Source: DAOOVD01 sp035369845 (GTDB lineage Bacteria; Bacillota; Desulfotomaculia; Desulfotomaculales; Pelotomaculaceae). From it: DNA of 30,049 bases. Positions within the stretch are counted from its first letter, which is position 1. Each line of letters opens with the position of its first letter. Location of the stretch: positions 1-30,049 of the forward strand of contig DAOOVD010000030.1 in NCBI GenBank assembly GCA_035369845.1. The letters run 5' to 3'. Under the pieces are notes generated by a model. That model had not been told where the DNA came from and did not search any database. It saw nothing but the letters and a program-made list of their open reading frames with translations. Positions 7,632 through 14,465 of this stretch are shown piece after piece. The translations under genes and the position numbers were made by a program.

Positions 7632-8175
7632 AGAATTATCTCGGAAGCTCGGTTTGCCGTTAATATCGGAACAGGCCCGCATCGTGGCCGAACAGCTCGG
7701 AATAAAAACGACCGACGAGTTGATAAACGATAAAAACCTTGCGAAAGAGTTTCAAATAGCCGTGCTGTTAGCGCAGATGAAGGCAGAGGACGAACAGCCG
7801 CAAGGTTTTGTGTCGGACCGGACGACGATGGACTGTCTGGCTTACTGGAAATTGTACGGACTGTGCGAAAACAGCGAGGCCGGTAAAATATACGCCGACA
7901 AGTGTCTGAAACGTCCTTATGGTTTATTGGTCTACGTGCCGCCGGAAATATGTGTTGAAAACGATGGGTTTCGGCTGACAAGTTTACAGAAAGAAGCTGA
8001 CGTAAAAATCAGAGAAATTTTAATTGACCCCAGGAGATACCCGTCAGTCTTAATAACAGCAAGCGGCTCTCTTGAAAACAGGGTAATGGTTGTGGCAGCA
8101 GAAGCGACAAAAAGGAGAGAAATATTCCATGAACACGCAAGTTCTGTTACGAAACCTTTTGGTTTTAAAAGATGA
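7579..8175 (+). CDS. NadR-like P-loop ATPase/kinase (AAA_28 type), copy 2
   Basis: The protein has 198 residues. TTG start 7579 follows AAAGGAGA. Walker A reads GITGAHGVGKT at residues 4-14, followed by SEQARIVAEQLGI and FVSDRTTMDCLAYW, the DRTTxD signature common in NadR-like kinases. It is a paralog of the preceding gene through its full length and overlaps both neighbours (about 53 bp and 47 bp), as expected in a tightly coupled operon. The probable role is an ATP-dependent small-molecule or nucleotide kinase. Substrate unknown. Confidence 0.75.
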   Translation: MRIGITGAHGVGKTTLAEELSRKLGLPLISEQARIVAEQLGIKTTDELINDKNLAKEFQIAVLLAQMKAEDEQPQGFVSDRTTMDCLAYWKLYGLCENSEAGKIYADKCLKRPYGLLVYVPPEICVENDGFRLTSLQKEADVKIREILIDPRRYPSVLITASGSLENRVMVVAAEATKRREIFHEHASSVTKPFGFKR

Positions 8176-8719
8176 AAGCATTAACCAGCACCAATCAAGG
8201 GTCAAGCTTTACGCTGGTTTGCTGTCGTATTTGGTACGCCCTTCTATATCGGAAGTAGCGATAGTAGCGTCGTCGCAACATGACATAGGGAAAATCGGCA
8301 CGGTACATGATGTACTCAACAAGCCGGGCAAACTCACCCCTGAAGAGTGGTTGCTGATGAAACAGCACCCTGTTTTGGGTGCGGAAATAATTGAAAAAGC
8401 AAATGGTGGCATTGGTTTGAATAGCGACTTATTATTGGTGGTTCTGGCTGTCCGTCACCATCACGAGCGTTGGGACGGCAAAGGTTATCCGGATGGTCTT
8501 AGAGGAGAAGAGATACCTTTAGCTTCAAGAATTATAGCTGTAGCGGACGCTTTCGACGCCATGACCAGCGAGCGGCCGTACCGGAAAGCCATGAGCGAAG
8601 ATGCGGCACTCAGGGAAATACTGCGGTGTGCCGGGACGCAGTTTGACCCAGTATTGGCGGAGATGTTTTTAAAAATAATTTGCAATAATGTTGTTCCAAG
8701 CTGCGCTGCAGGATGTTAA
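8129..8719 (+). CDS. HD-GYP cyclic dinucleotide phosphodiesterase, stand-alone
   Basis: The ATG at 8129, after AAAGGAGAG, gives 196 residues. All HD-GYP motifs are present: HQSRVKLYAGLL, SSQHDIGKIG, MKQHPVLGAEI, HHHERWDGKGYPDGLRGEEIPL and ADAFDAMTSERPYRKAM. It matches the family core fully, including the HHExxDGKGYP block required for cyclic di-GMP hydrolysis, but has no sensor or receiver domain. It is closer to the canonical sequence than the first HD-GYP gene of this cluster, so the first one may be the diverged copy. It is the last gene of the cluster and is followed by a terminator. Confidence 0.9.
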   Translation: MNTQVLLRNLLVLKDESINQHQSRVKLYAGLLSYLVRPSISEVAIVASSQHDIGKIGTVHDVLNKPGKLTPEEWLLMKQHPVLGAEIIEKANGGIGLNSDLLLVVLAVRHHHERWDGKGYPDGLRGEEIPLASRIIAVADAFDAMTSERPYRKAMSEDAALREILRCAGTQFDPVLAEMFLKIICNNVVPSCAAGC

Positions 8720-8735
8720 GGCTGAAGCCTTTTTT
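8718..8735 (+). terminator. Intrinsic terminator
   Basis: AAGGC/GCCTT stem with a TGAA tetraloop followed by a T-run. It overlaps the stop codon of the HD-GYP gene. Confidence 0.85.
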
Positions 8736-8830
8736 AACACCCCGTCGGGAAGTCCCCTAACCTAGGAAGCTCCTTCCTGGGTGGAGCAAAGGGAGGGGGT
8801 TAGTTGCAGTTACACTTTTCTGTAATTATT

Positions 8831-8841
8831 CATAAGCAAAC
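8831..8841. repeat. Inverted repeat, left copy (pairs with 11709-11719)
   Basis: CATAAGCAAAC here is the exact reverse complement of GTTTGCTTATG at 11709-11719, and the similarity continues into the next few bases. The two copies lie close to the proposed ends of the IS607 element. Confidence 0.7.
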
Positions 8842-8873
8842 ATATTAACGTCTAACCTAAATCATGATAAAAT

Positions 8874-9502
8874 ATGGAACGTATGTACGGCGTAGGAAAA
8901 GCGGCCCAGCAATTGGGCGTCCACATCAGCATAATCCAGCGGTGGGACCGGCAGGGGAAATCCGGGTGGTGCGGACTGCCGGGGGTAAGCGGCGCGTTCC
9001 CGAATCCGAAATCCAGCGGCTTTTAGGAATCGAGGCGCCTTCCCGTCCCCAGGCACCGGTCATCTACGGCCGGGTTTCGTCACACGAGCAAAAAGCGCGG
9101 GGCGACCTAAGCCGGCAGGTGGCGCATATTCGGGAAGCGATGGCCTGGGCAAATGCAATCGAGATTGCCGACGCAGCCTCCTGTTTGTCCGATAAGCGGC
9201 CCGGGCTGCTGCGGTTGATGGAGATGGCCCGGCGGGGCGAAGTGACGGACATCGCGATCACCTATAAAGACAGGCTGACCCGGTTCGGCTTCGGTTATCT
9301 GGAGCGGTATTTCTCGAGCTACGGCGTTAAAATCCACATGGTTGACGGAGAAGACGACAAAAAGTCGCTCCAGGAAGAATTGGTGGACGACCTGATCTCC
9401 ATCGTGACCAGCTTTTCGGGGAAGCTGTACGGCTTACGGAGCCACAGCAAGGCGCGGGCGCTGGTAAAGGCGGTGAAAGAGCATGTCAGCGAACAGCCGT
9501 GA
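8874..9502 (+). pseudogene. tnpA: IS607 TnpA serine recombinase, needs a -1 shift
   Basis: The N-terminal MerR-like DNA-binding part starts at ATG 8874 (MYGVGKAAQQLGVHIS, then QRWDRQGK). The rest (IRVVRTAGGKRRVPESEIQR, then the catalytic IYGRVSSHEQK with the nucleophile Ser, TYKDRLTRFGF, and IVTSFSGKLYGLRSH) is in the -1 frame. The two parts join without loss at G GGG AAA (8954-8960). Either one base was lost from the G/A run or a -1 ribosomal shift occurs; the heptamer is not an ideal slippery site. With the shift the protein has about 209 residues, normal for IS607 TnpA, which works without divalent metal and cuts at GG. It overlaps tnpB by 20 bp. Confidence 0.8.
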
Positions 9503-11690
9503 ACGGTATGCGGTGGTGTTGCTTACCCAAGTCTTAGACGACCCGGGGCCGGAGCCCGACCTCGGCGTTCCCGCCCAGTGGGTTACCTGCAATATTCCCC
9601 GCGCGCTGGTGCTCAAGTACACAGCCAAACGCGAAGAAAAGCTGCCGCAGGCCAAAGCGGTCAAAAGCGTCCTGGCTGCCTGGGCAAAAAGCCGGGGGTT
9701 AAAGAAAATAAGGCTCGCGGTGTTGCCTTCCCTGGACGATGCTGAGGTTCTCCGTCTGTTGCGGGCGTGGGACGCGAGAAGAGGCGCGGTCGGAGCAGTT
9801 GTGACCTTAACCTATACCGTAGTTTTGCCCAAGGAGGCGCGCGATAAAACCGCCGTGGTCAACCTAAACCAGCGCTTAAACTGGCTGGAAGAGCGGTGCC
9901 TGCCCTGGGTAAACCGGCGGATAAAAGAGCTGCATCGGGAAGACACGCTGGAAGCTGCACTAAAATGGTCCCAGCCGGTATGGAAGCACGGGAACCTGAA
10001 AGCCGCCCCGGAGTGAGCGCCTTCCCGCGTGGGCCGGTGCTTGCTGGAGACCGTAGGTCGGACGATAGCCTCCCAGGCGAAACGGCGGGAAGCTTTTTTG
10101 CTTCTTGGCGATCCGAAAGCAAAGGCCCTTTTAGCAGAAGGCAAATTATACCCGGCGGTGTTAGAAGCTCAAGCCGCCCGGGAACACGAAGAAAAAATCA
10201 AAGCAGGGCTTTTGTTGGGCGTGGCGGAACAGATGAGTAACGACCACTTTCGGCGCACGGAGAAAAAGTGGAACGGGAGCACGTGGGCCGAGTGGTCGGC
10301 CTACTGCGGCGAGCCGGCTCCCGCGCCGTGGGCCGAAACATATACGGAACTGCAGCGGCCGCCGAAGATGAAGCGGCTGTTTTTAACTTATGCAGCAGAC
10401 GACGGCCCTCAAGGCCAGGCGCTGCGGTATTCCCTAACAAAAGATGACATCTTAGAGTGCGCGCTTTTACTTCCCGATAAGCCGGAACCAGGACCAAAAG
10501 ACTGGTCGTGGTGCGCCTTTCAACTGGCCCTCCCGGATGTCGTCCAGGCCGAACTGGCCCGCGGCGGAAAGTTACAAGCCCCCGACCTGCACAGGACGCC
10601 GGACGGGCAATGGGTGCTGGACATAAAAGTCCAGACCCAGCCCAAAGGCGCACGCCGGAACCCGTCCGAGCGGGCGCTGACCTTCGACTGGGGCCTGCGC
10701 AAACTGATTACAGCGGTGGTTACGGAGCAGGACGCTCAAGGGCACATAAAGCAGCTTACCCGGCCGTTCTTCCTGCAGGTGGGCGGCATCTACGCCAAAC
10801 TAAAGGAACTCCGGGCACACGCCTCCCTCCTCCAGAAAAAGGCAGACCGGCTAAGGAACCAGCGCAATACGGTGGAACCGGCGGAGCGGGACGCCATAAT
10901 CAAAGAAGAACAAAATACGCGGGCCGAACTGGCCAATGTCTGGCGGCGGTATCACGAGCTGCAGGACCAGTTAGCCCACCAGGCGGCAAATTTCCTTCTG
11001 ACGCTGGCATTGGAATCTGGCTGCGGCGTAATTGTTGGTGAGTGGCTGGGCAGTTTAAAGAGCAAAGACAAGAGCAGCGACCTCAATTGGCGGATCAACA
11101 GCCAGATCAGGTCGGCGATCATAGAGAAGCTGAAGTACAAAGCGCGGCGCGTAGGCATCAAGGTGCGGCTGGTCTGGCCCCGGGGGACGAGCCACCGCTG
11201 CCCGCGCTGCGGAGCGGAGAATCATTCCATCAAAGACCACCCCCCGAATTATGAGCCGCGGCGCAAGCCTGGTTCCTACGGGCGGACAAAGGATAAGCCG
11301 GGGATCAAACGCCGGTCGCGGCGGTACTCCTGGTTTCAATGTCAGTGCGGTTTCAACGGTGACCGGGACTACGTGGCGGCGCTGAACATCGGAATCGAGT
11401 ATTACGCGGAAGAAGAAGCCCGCCAAGAGGAAAAGCAAAGTGGGCGCAGGCTGGCGCAGTCTGCCAGAACCCACCGGCAGGTCGTGTCCTATATGGGCGC
11501 GGCGGTGGCGAGGTCGTTCACGTCACAGAACAAATGGTTTCCCATATTGTCGGGGCGACACGGTGAACGCAAGCAGACAACCAGTATTCGGCAGTGGAAT
11601 TACCACGGCGGAGGCCTCTGCGGGTGGCGGGGTCGACATGTAAGCGTCACTCCCTATGTCATCCCGCAACGGCTACCCCCTACTGCGTGA
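9483..11690 (+). pseudogene. tnpB: Long TnpB-type RuvC nuclease with one in-frame TGA
   Basis: One frame of about 735 codons is interrupted only by TGA 10014-10016; sense continues on both sides (NLKAAPE, stop, APSRVGRCLLE). Later parts show the RuvC pieces of TnpB: ALTFDWGLRK (first Asp), GVIVGEWLGSLK (Glu), and NGDRDYVAALNIG (last Asp), with a zinc finger CPRCG...CQCG split by an insertion of about 40 residues. TnpB is an RNA-guided DNA nuclease that helps keep the element in place. Usual TnpB length is about 400, so this is nearly double and close in size to small type V effectors. The first 177 codons could be made as a fragment, and a GTG start at 10029 would give the 553-residue catalytic part. 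Confidence 0.8.
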
Positions 11691-11727
11691 ATGCTGGTCT
11701 ATGCATACGTTTGCTTATGTTGCTAGG
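11440..11727 (+). ncRNA. Candidate guide (omega) RNA region at the element's right end
   Basis: TnpB guide RNAs are transcribed from the 3' end of tnpB through the element's right end. This stretch holds coding sequence that is not needed by the RuvC fold and has inverted segments, such as ATATGGG (11491-11497) with CCCATAT (11541-11547). Placement follows from family knowledge; no covariance evidence is available. Confidence 0.4.
11709..11719. repeat. Inverted repeat, right copy (pairs with 8831-8841)
   Basis: GTTTGCTTATG is the exact reverse complement of the left copy and lies about 8 bp before the CTAGGAA at the proposed right end. Confidence 0.7.
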
Positions 11728-11736
11728 AACGGTGGT

Positions 11737-12015
11737 TCACTGTAATTTCCTTCGCGCTTTTCTTATGGTCTCCCGCAAAGCCTGCGGGAGATTGTTTTTT
11801 GGAGGGCGCGTTTTTTCAAGGGCGCGTACTGCTTTCTCAAGACACTCGTCGCAATGCATCCTGCCGGGTGCGCTTGGTTTCCCGCAGCGGGGGCAGAGGC
11901 CCGAGGCGATACGGCTGTCGGCAAGTCTTCGCTTCGACCGCCTTTTCCAGCATTCTGGGCAGTCTGGGTTGTATTCGACGCTGCCGCATCGGCATGGTTT
12001 ACGGGGTCTTGGCAT
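11737..12015 (-). CDS. Small double zinc-ribbon protein, copy A
   Basis: The protein has 92 residues, ATG at 12015, with AAAGGCAGATG upstream and a good promoter. Two cysteine clusters are visible, CRCGSVEYNPDCPEC (first ribbon) and CPRCGKPSAPGRMHCDEC (second). The tail LPQALRETIRKARRKLQ is basic and helical. It is a paralog of the plus-strand gene at 12454, sharing the Cys spacing, the basic linker and the C-terminal motif. Metal binding and nucleic-acid contact are inferred. Its 3' end holds a perfect hairpin that reads as a terminator on the other strand. The IS607 element ends about 10 bp after its stop. Confidence 0.75.
   Translation of the reverse strand: MPRPRKPCRCGSVEYNPDCPECWKRRSKRRLADSRIASGLCPRCGKPSAPGRMHCDECLEKAVRALEKTRPPKNNLPQALRETIRKARRKLQ
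11770..11800 (+). terminator. Intrinsic terminator hairpin on + strand, inside the 11737 gene
   Basis: CTCCCGCA and TGCGGGAG form a perfect 8-bp stem with an AAGCC loop, followed by ATTG and six Ts. It lies within the coding part of the minus-strand zinc-ribbon gene and would stop plus-strand transcription from the IS607 element. Confidence 0.7.
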
Positions 12016-12038
12016 ATATCATCTGCCTTTTTTGTTTA

Positions 12039-12067
12039 ATAATAACACACCTTGCAATACCGAACAA
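12039..12067 (-). promoter_or_regulatory. Sigma-70-type promoter for the minus-strand zinc-ribbon gene
   Basis: On the minus strand TTGTTC, a 17-nt spacer and TATTAT lie 24-52 nt upstream of the ATG. This matches housekeeping promoters well. Confidence 0.6.
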
Positions 12068-12081
12068 CAGTTTGATATATA
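12052..12081 (+). promoter_or_regulatory. Extended -10 promoter for the 12120 gene
   Basis: TTGCAA and TATATA are 18 nt apart and the -10 is preceded by TG plus one base. It overlaps the minus-strand promoter, so the two transcripts diverge. Confidence 0.55.
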
Positions 12082-12119
12082 ATAATTAAATGCACAGAGA
12101 AAAAACTGAGGTGCTTGTA

Positions 12120-12371
12120 ATGACAAAGCTGTACAGATTGCCTGTCAAAGTCAAGTTAGATAAAAGAGGTCACCCCGAAAGCTTTGTGTGGCGCGGCAGA
12201 TGGCACCGTGTTACAAACTGCGAAACTTGCAGGGATAACCGTCACTGGTGGTCGAGGATATATAGGAAAGAACCAGTGCGCTACAGGTGCGAGACAAACC
12301 GGGGGCTGTTGTGCGAATTGTATTATGCTGACGATCCAGGCGTATGGGTACTTGAAAGGATTTGGGATTGA
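12120..12371 (+). CDS. DUF6504-like small protein
   Basis: The protein has 83 residues from ATG 12120, which follows GAGGTG; an upstream ATG (12090) lacks a ribosome site. The pattern LYRLPVKVKLDKRGHPESFVWRGRWHRV then C-x-x-C, WW and an ELYY/VLERIWD end fits short proteins annotated DUF6504 in Clostridia, sometimes found beside translesion polymerase genes. Here no polymerase is near; it stands between two facing zinc-ribbon paralogs. Function unknown. Confidence 0.65.
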   Translation: MTKLYRLPVKVKLDKRGHPESFVWRGRWHRVTNCETCRDNRHWWSRIYRKEPVRYRCETNRGLLCELYYADDPGVWVLERIWD

Positions 12372-12453
12372 ACAGGGAACTTAAACAGAACATTTTAAGG
12401 TAAAATTTTCATTCCAGAAAGGACTACTTGTATATCTGTCGAAAAAACCTCGT

Positions 12454-12738
12454 ATGGTAAGAAAGCGAACTAACTGTCCTCGTTGCGGCGCAAGCGAAGA
12501 CGACTTGACCTGCCCGGAGTGCCGGCACCGAGCGGCATCGAGAAATTACATGAGAAAGAGGCGTGCTCATTTTCGCCGGTATGGTTACTGTGATTGCGGA
12601 AACAAGCCTGTTCCGGGAATGAAGAAATGCTCCGCTTGTTTGGGCGCGTCCGACCGGAAGTCTCCCACACTCCTGCCGCCGTATCTCCAGGAAATCATAC
12701 GGCAGGCAAGGCGGGAAAAACGGAGAGGAAAACAGTAA
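12454..12738 (+). CDS. Small double zinc-ribbon protein, copy B
   Basis: The protein has 94 residues. Start ATG 12454 is supported mainly by alignment with copy A (MVRKRTNCPRCGAS against MPRPRKPCRCGSVE), because the nearest purine-rich sequence is about 30 nt upstream. Cys clusters CPRCGASEDDLTCPEC and CDCGNKPVPGMKKCSAC are followed by LPPYLQEIIRQARR. The shared features with copy A show a duplication that ended up inverted. It ends 2 nt before the thermonuclease gene, so the two are likely co-transcribed. Confidence 0.75.
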   Translation: MVRKRTNCPRCGASEDDLTCPECRHRAASRNYMRKRRAHFRRYGYCDCGNKPVPGMKKCSACLGASDRKSPTLLPPYLQEIIRQARREKRRGKQ

Positions 12739-12740
12739 GA

Positions 12741-13850
12741 ATGTGCAAGAAACTTTGTTTCTTTTTAATTCTAGCCTTAATAACTTTATTCTCATCCTTA
12801 CCGGCAATTGCCGATAATAATCACCAAGCCGTATTCACCGTCGGGCAAGATACTTATGTCTCGGACGGACGACCGGTTGCAATGGACGCTGCGCCCTTCA
12901 TCGAAAATGGCCGCACCCTGGTGCCCGTACGCTATCTGGCCCTGTCGCTGGGCGTTCCGGAGGATAAAATAATCTGGAGTCCCTCCGCCCAAACTGTAAC
13001 GCTAATTAAGAATAATATGAACATCGTAATGACCGTGGGCGGCAATATAATCTACGTCAACGACCAGTCTAAAGAAATTGACGCGGTTCCAATGTTAAAA
13101 GATGGCCGTACTTACCTGCCGGCACGCTTCGTCGCGGAAGCCTTCGGTTATGAAGTAGGCTGGGACAGCGACCGGCAGGCTGTACTTATAGGCCCGCCAG
13201 GCCAACTGCCCGATGCAACTGTAACTGAGGCGGTCAAAACAGTTCAAGCGGAAATTGTCAGTGTGACTGACGGCGACACCGTCGTTGTAAACCTGAACGG
13301 CAGGGAAGAAAAAGTCAGATTCATCGGAGTAAATACACCCGAAATAGCGCACCCAAGCCTGGGAATCCAGGATCAGCCCTACAGTCAAGAAGCGGCGGCA
13401 TATACAAGGAAACAGCTTTCAGGGAAAACCATCTGGCTGGAGTTTGACGTCGGTCAGAGGGACAAGTACGGCAGGCTCCTGGCGTATGTCTGGCTGGAAC
13501 GGCCCCTTTCGGACTCCGAAGAAGAAGTCCGGGCGAAAATGTTCAACGCCTGGCTCTTGCTGGACGGTTATGCCCAAGTGATGACCGTCCCACCCAATGT
13601 CAAGTACGCGGACCTGTTCGTAAAACTGCAGCAGGAAGCGCGGGAATCAGGAAAAGGACTGTGGGGCGCGGCGGCTGTGCCGTCTGTTTCCGGTGAAGCC
13701 AAATACATCGGGAATTCCAGGACGAAGAAGTTTCACCGGCCGGACTGCCGGTGGGCCGGGGAGATAAGCCCGGAAAATAGGGTGGGATTCAAAAACAGAG
13801 ATGAAGCGCTGGCGGCGGGGTATGTGCCGTGCAGGGTGTGCAGGCCGTAA
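12741..13850 (+). CDS. Secreted thermonuclease with stalk domain and Cys-His C-terminus
   Basis: The protein has 369 residues from ATG 12741. A signal peptide covers residues 1-24. Residues about 35-150 are a copper-amine-oxidase-N-like stalk with two repeats (FIENGRTLVPVRYLALSLG and MLKDGRTYLPARFVAEAFG), used in Clostridia for wall or surface display. Residues about 165-315 are a staphylococcal-nuclease-like domain (VTDGDTVVVN, VRFIGVNTPEI, DKYGRLLAYVWL), which cuts DNA and RNA in a calcium-dependent way. The last 50 residues (YIGNSRTKKFHRPDCRWA...CRVCRP) resemble an Ada-type zinc-binding tail. It likely degrades nucleic acid outside the cell, for nutrition or defence against foreign DNA. 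Its start is 2 nt after copy B of the zinc-ribbon gene. Confidence 0.88.
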   Translation: MCKKLCFFLILALITLFSSLPAIADNNHQAVFTVGQDTYVSDGRPVAMDAAPFIENGRTLVPVRYLALSLGVPEDKIIWSPSAQTVTLIKNNMNIVMTVGGNIIYVNDQSKEIDAVPMLKDGRTYLPARFVAEAFGYEVGWDSDRQAVLIGPPGQLPDATVTEAVKTVQAEIVSVTDGDTVVVNLNGREEKVRFIGVNTPEIAHPSLGIQDQPYSQEAAAYTRKQLSGKTIWLEFDVGQRDKYGRLLAYVWLERPLSDSEEEVRAKMFNAWLLLDGYAQVMTVPPNVKYADLFVKLQQEARESGKGLWGAAAVPSVSGEAKYIGNSRTKKFHRPDCRWAGEISPENRVGFKNRDEALAAGYVPCRVCRP

Positions 13851-13906
13851 AATTTTTTTAAATTTTTTCGCTTAAATGAAGGAATAAAATCGTTTTTGTA
13901 AAAATA

Positions 13907-13922
13907 AATACACTAATGTATT
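13907..13922. promoter_or_regulatory. Palindromic operator candidate before the MerR-like gene
   Basis: AATACA, CTAA spacer, TGTATT is a perfect 6+4+6 inverted repeat in an AT-rich stretch about 30 bp upstream of the MerR-like start. This is a plausible self-binding site for the regulator. Confidence 0.45.
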
Positions 13923-13952
13923 CCTGAACTTTCCGGAAAGGTGGAGCGGACG

Positions 13953-14393
13953 ATGACCGTCAAGCAGGGGTTCAGGACTTCCGAAGTCGCGAAGCTGACC
14001 GGGTTGACCCAGAGACAGCTCGACCACTGGGACAGGACTGGCCTGTTCAGGCCCAGCCTGGCACCGGCGGAGGGCAAAGGGAGCGCCCGGTTTTACTCTT
14101 TTTTAGACGTGGTGCAGCTGATGGCTGCCAGGAAACTGCGGGAAGCGGAGGTTTCTCTCCAGACCCTGCGGAAAGTGGTAGAATATCTGCGCAAAGCGGA
14201 AGGTTTGGACCGTCCGCTGGCAGAAACGCGGCTTGTGGTAAGCGGGAGCGACGTCCTCCTGGCAGAGGGGCAGGAACAGTTAATTAGTGTGCTAAGGGCC
14301 CCCGGCCAGGGCGTGCTGCAAATTGTCCTTGATTTGCCGAAGGTGGTAGAGGAATTGCGAAATGAGGTCAAGAAACTGCGGGGAATGGCTTAG
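13953..14393 (+). CDS. MerR-like helix-turn-helix regulator
   Basis: ATG 13953 follows GGTGGAG and gives 146 residues. The N-terminus has a winged helix-turn-helix of MerR type (RTSEVAKLTGLTQRQLDHWDRTGLFRPS, with the wing around GSARFYSFLDVVQLM). The rest is a helical dimerisation-like arm (LRKVVEYLRKAEG ... VVEELRNEVKKLRGM) with no effector-binding domain. It lies 72 bp upstream of the methyltransferase. Restriction-modification clusters often carry a small DNA-binding controller, but usually of the lambda-repressor type, so a MerR-like one is less usual. Control of the downstream operon is inferred. Confidence 0.7.
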   Translation: MTVKQGFRTSEVAKLTGLTQRQLDHWDRTGLFRPSLAPAEGKGSARFYSFLDVVQLMAARKLREAEVSLQTLRKVVEYLRKAEGLDRPLAETRLVVSGSDVLLAEGQEQLISVLRAPGQGVLQIVLDLPKVVEELRNEVKKLRGMA

Positions 14394-14465
14394 GGGGAAT
14401 CTTTGGAAAAGACTTTTATTTTTGATAGTGTGCCTAATCCGGAGCGTTAAGACAGGAGGACAAAC

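Larger units (their letters stand above)
8766..11727 (+). mobile_element. IS607-family element with long TnpB, probably inactive
   Basis: Contains a tnpA (serine recombinase) and tnpB (RuvC nuclease) in the order and overlap typical of IS607. IS607 elements insert at GG without target duplication. The direct repeat CTAGGAA occurs at 8762-8768 and 11723-11729 and is a plausible pair of ends. A perfect 11-bp inverted repeat, CATAAGCAAAC, lies at 8831-8841 and 11709-11719. Left-end DNA also has CTAACCTA twice (8757 and 8851) and an inverted GGTTAG at 8798, which could be recombinase sites. Ends are a proposal, not proven. Both genes carry lesions. Confidence 0.7.

Noticed and set aside
10014..10016. 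TGA as selenocysteine codon in tnpB
   Set aside because: No selenocysteine insertion hairpin was recognised just after it, and no TnpB is known to use selenocysteine; decay or read-through is simpler.
10508..11041. Arg/Gly/Pro-rich open frame inside tnpB
   Set aside because: It is the shadow of high-GC codons in the RuvC gene and has no start signal.
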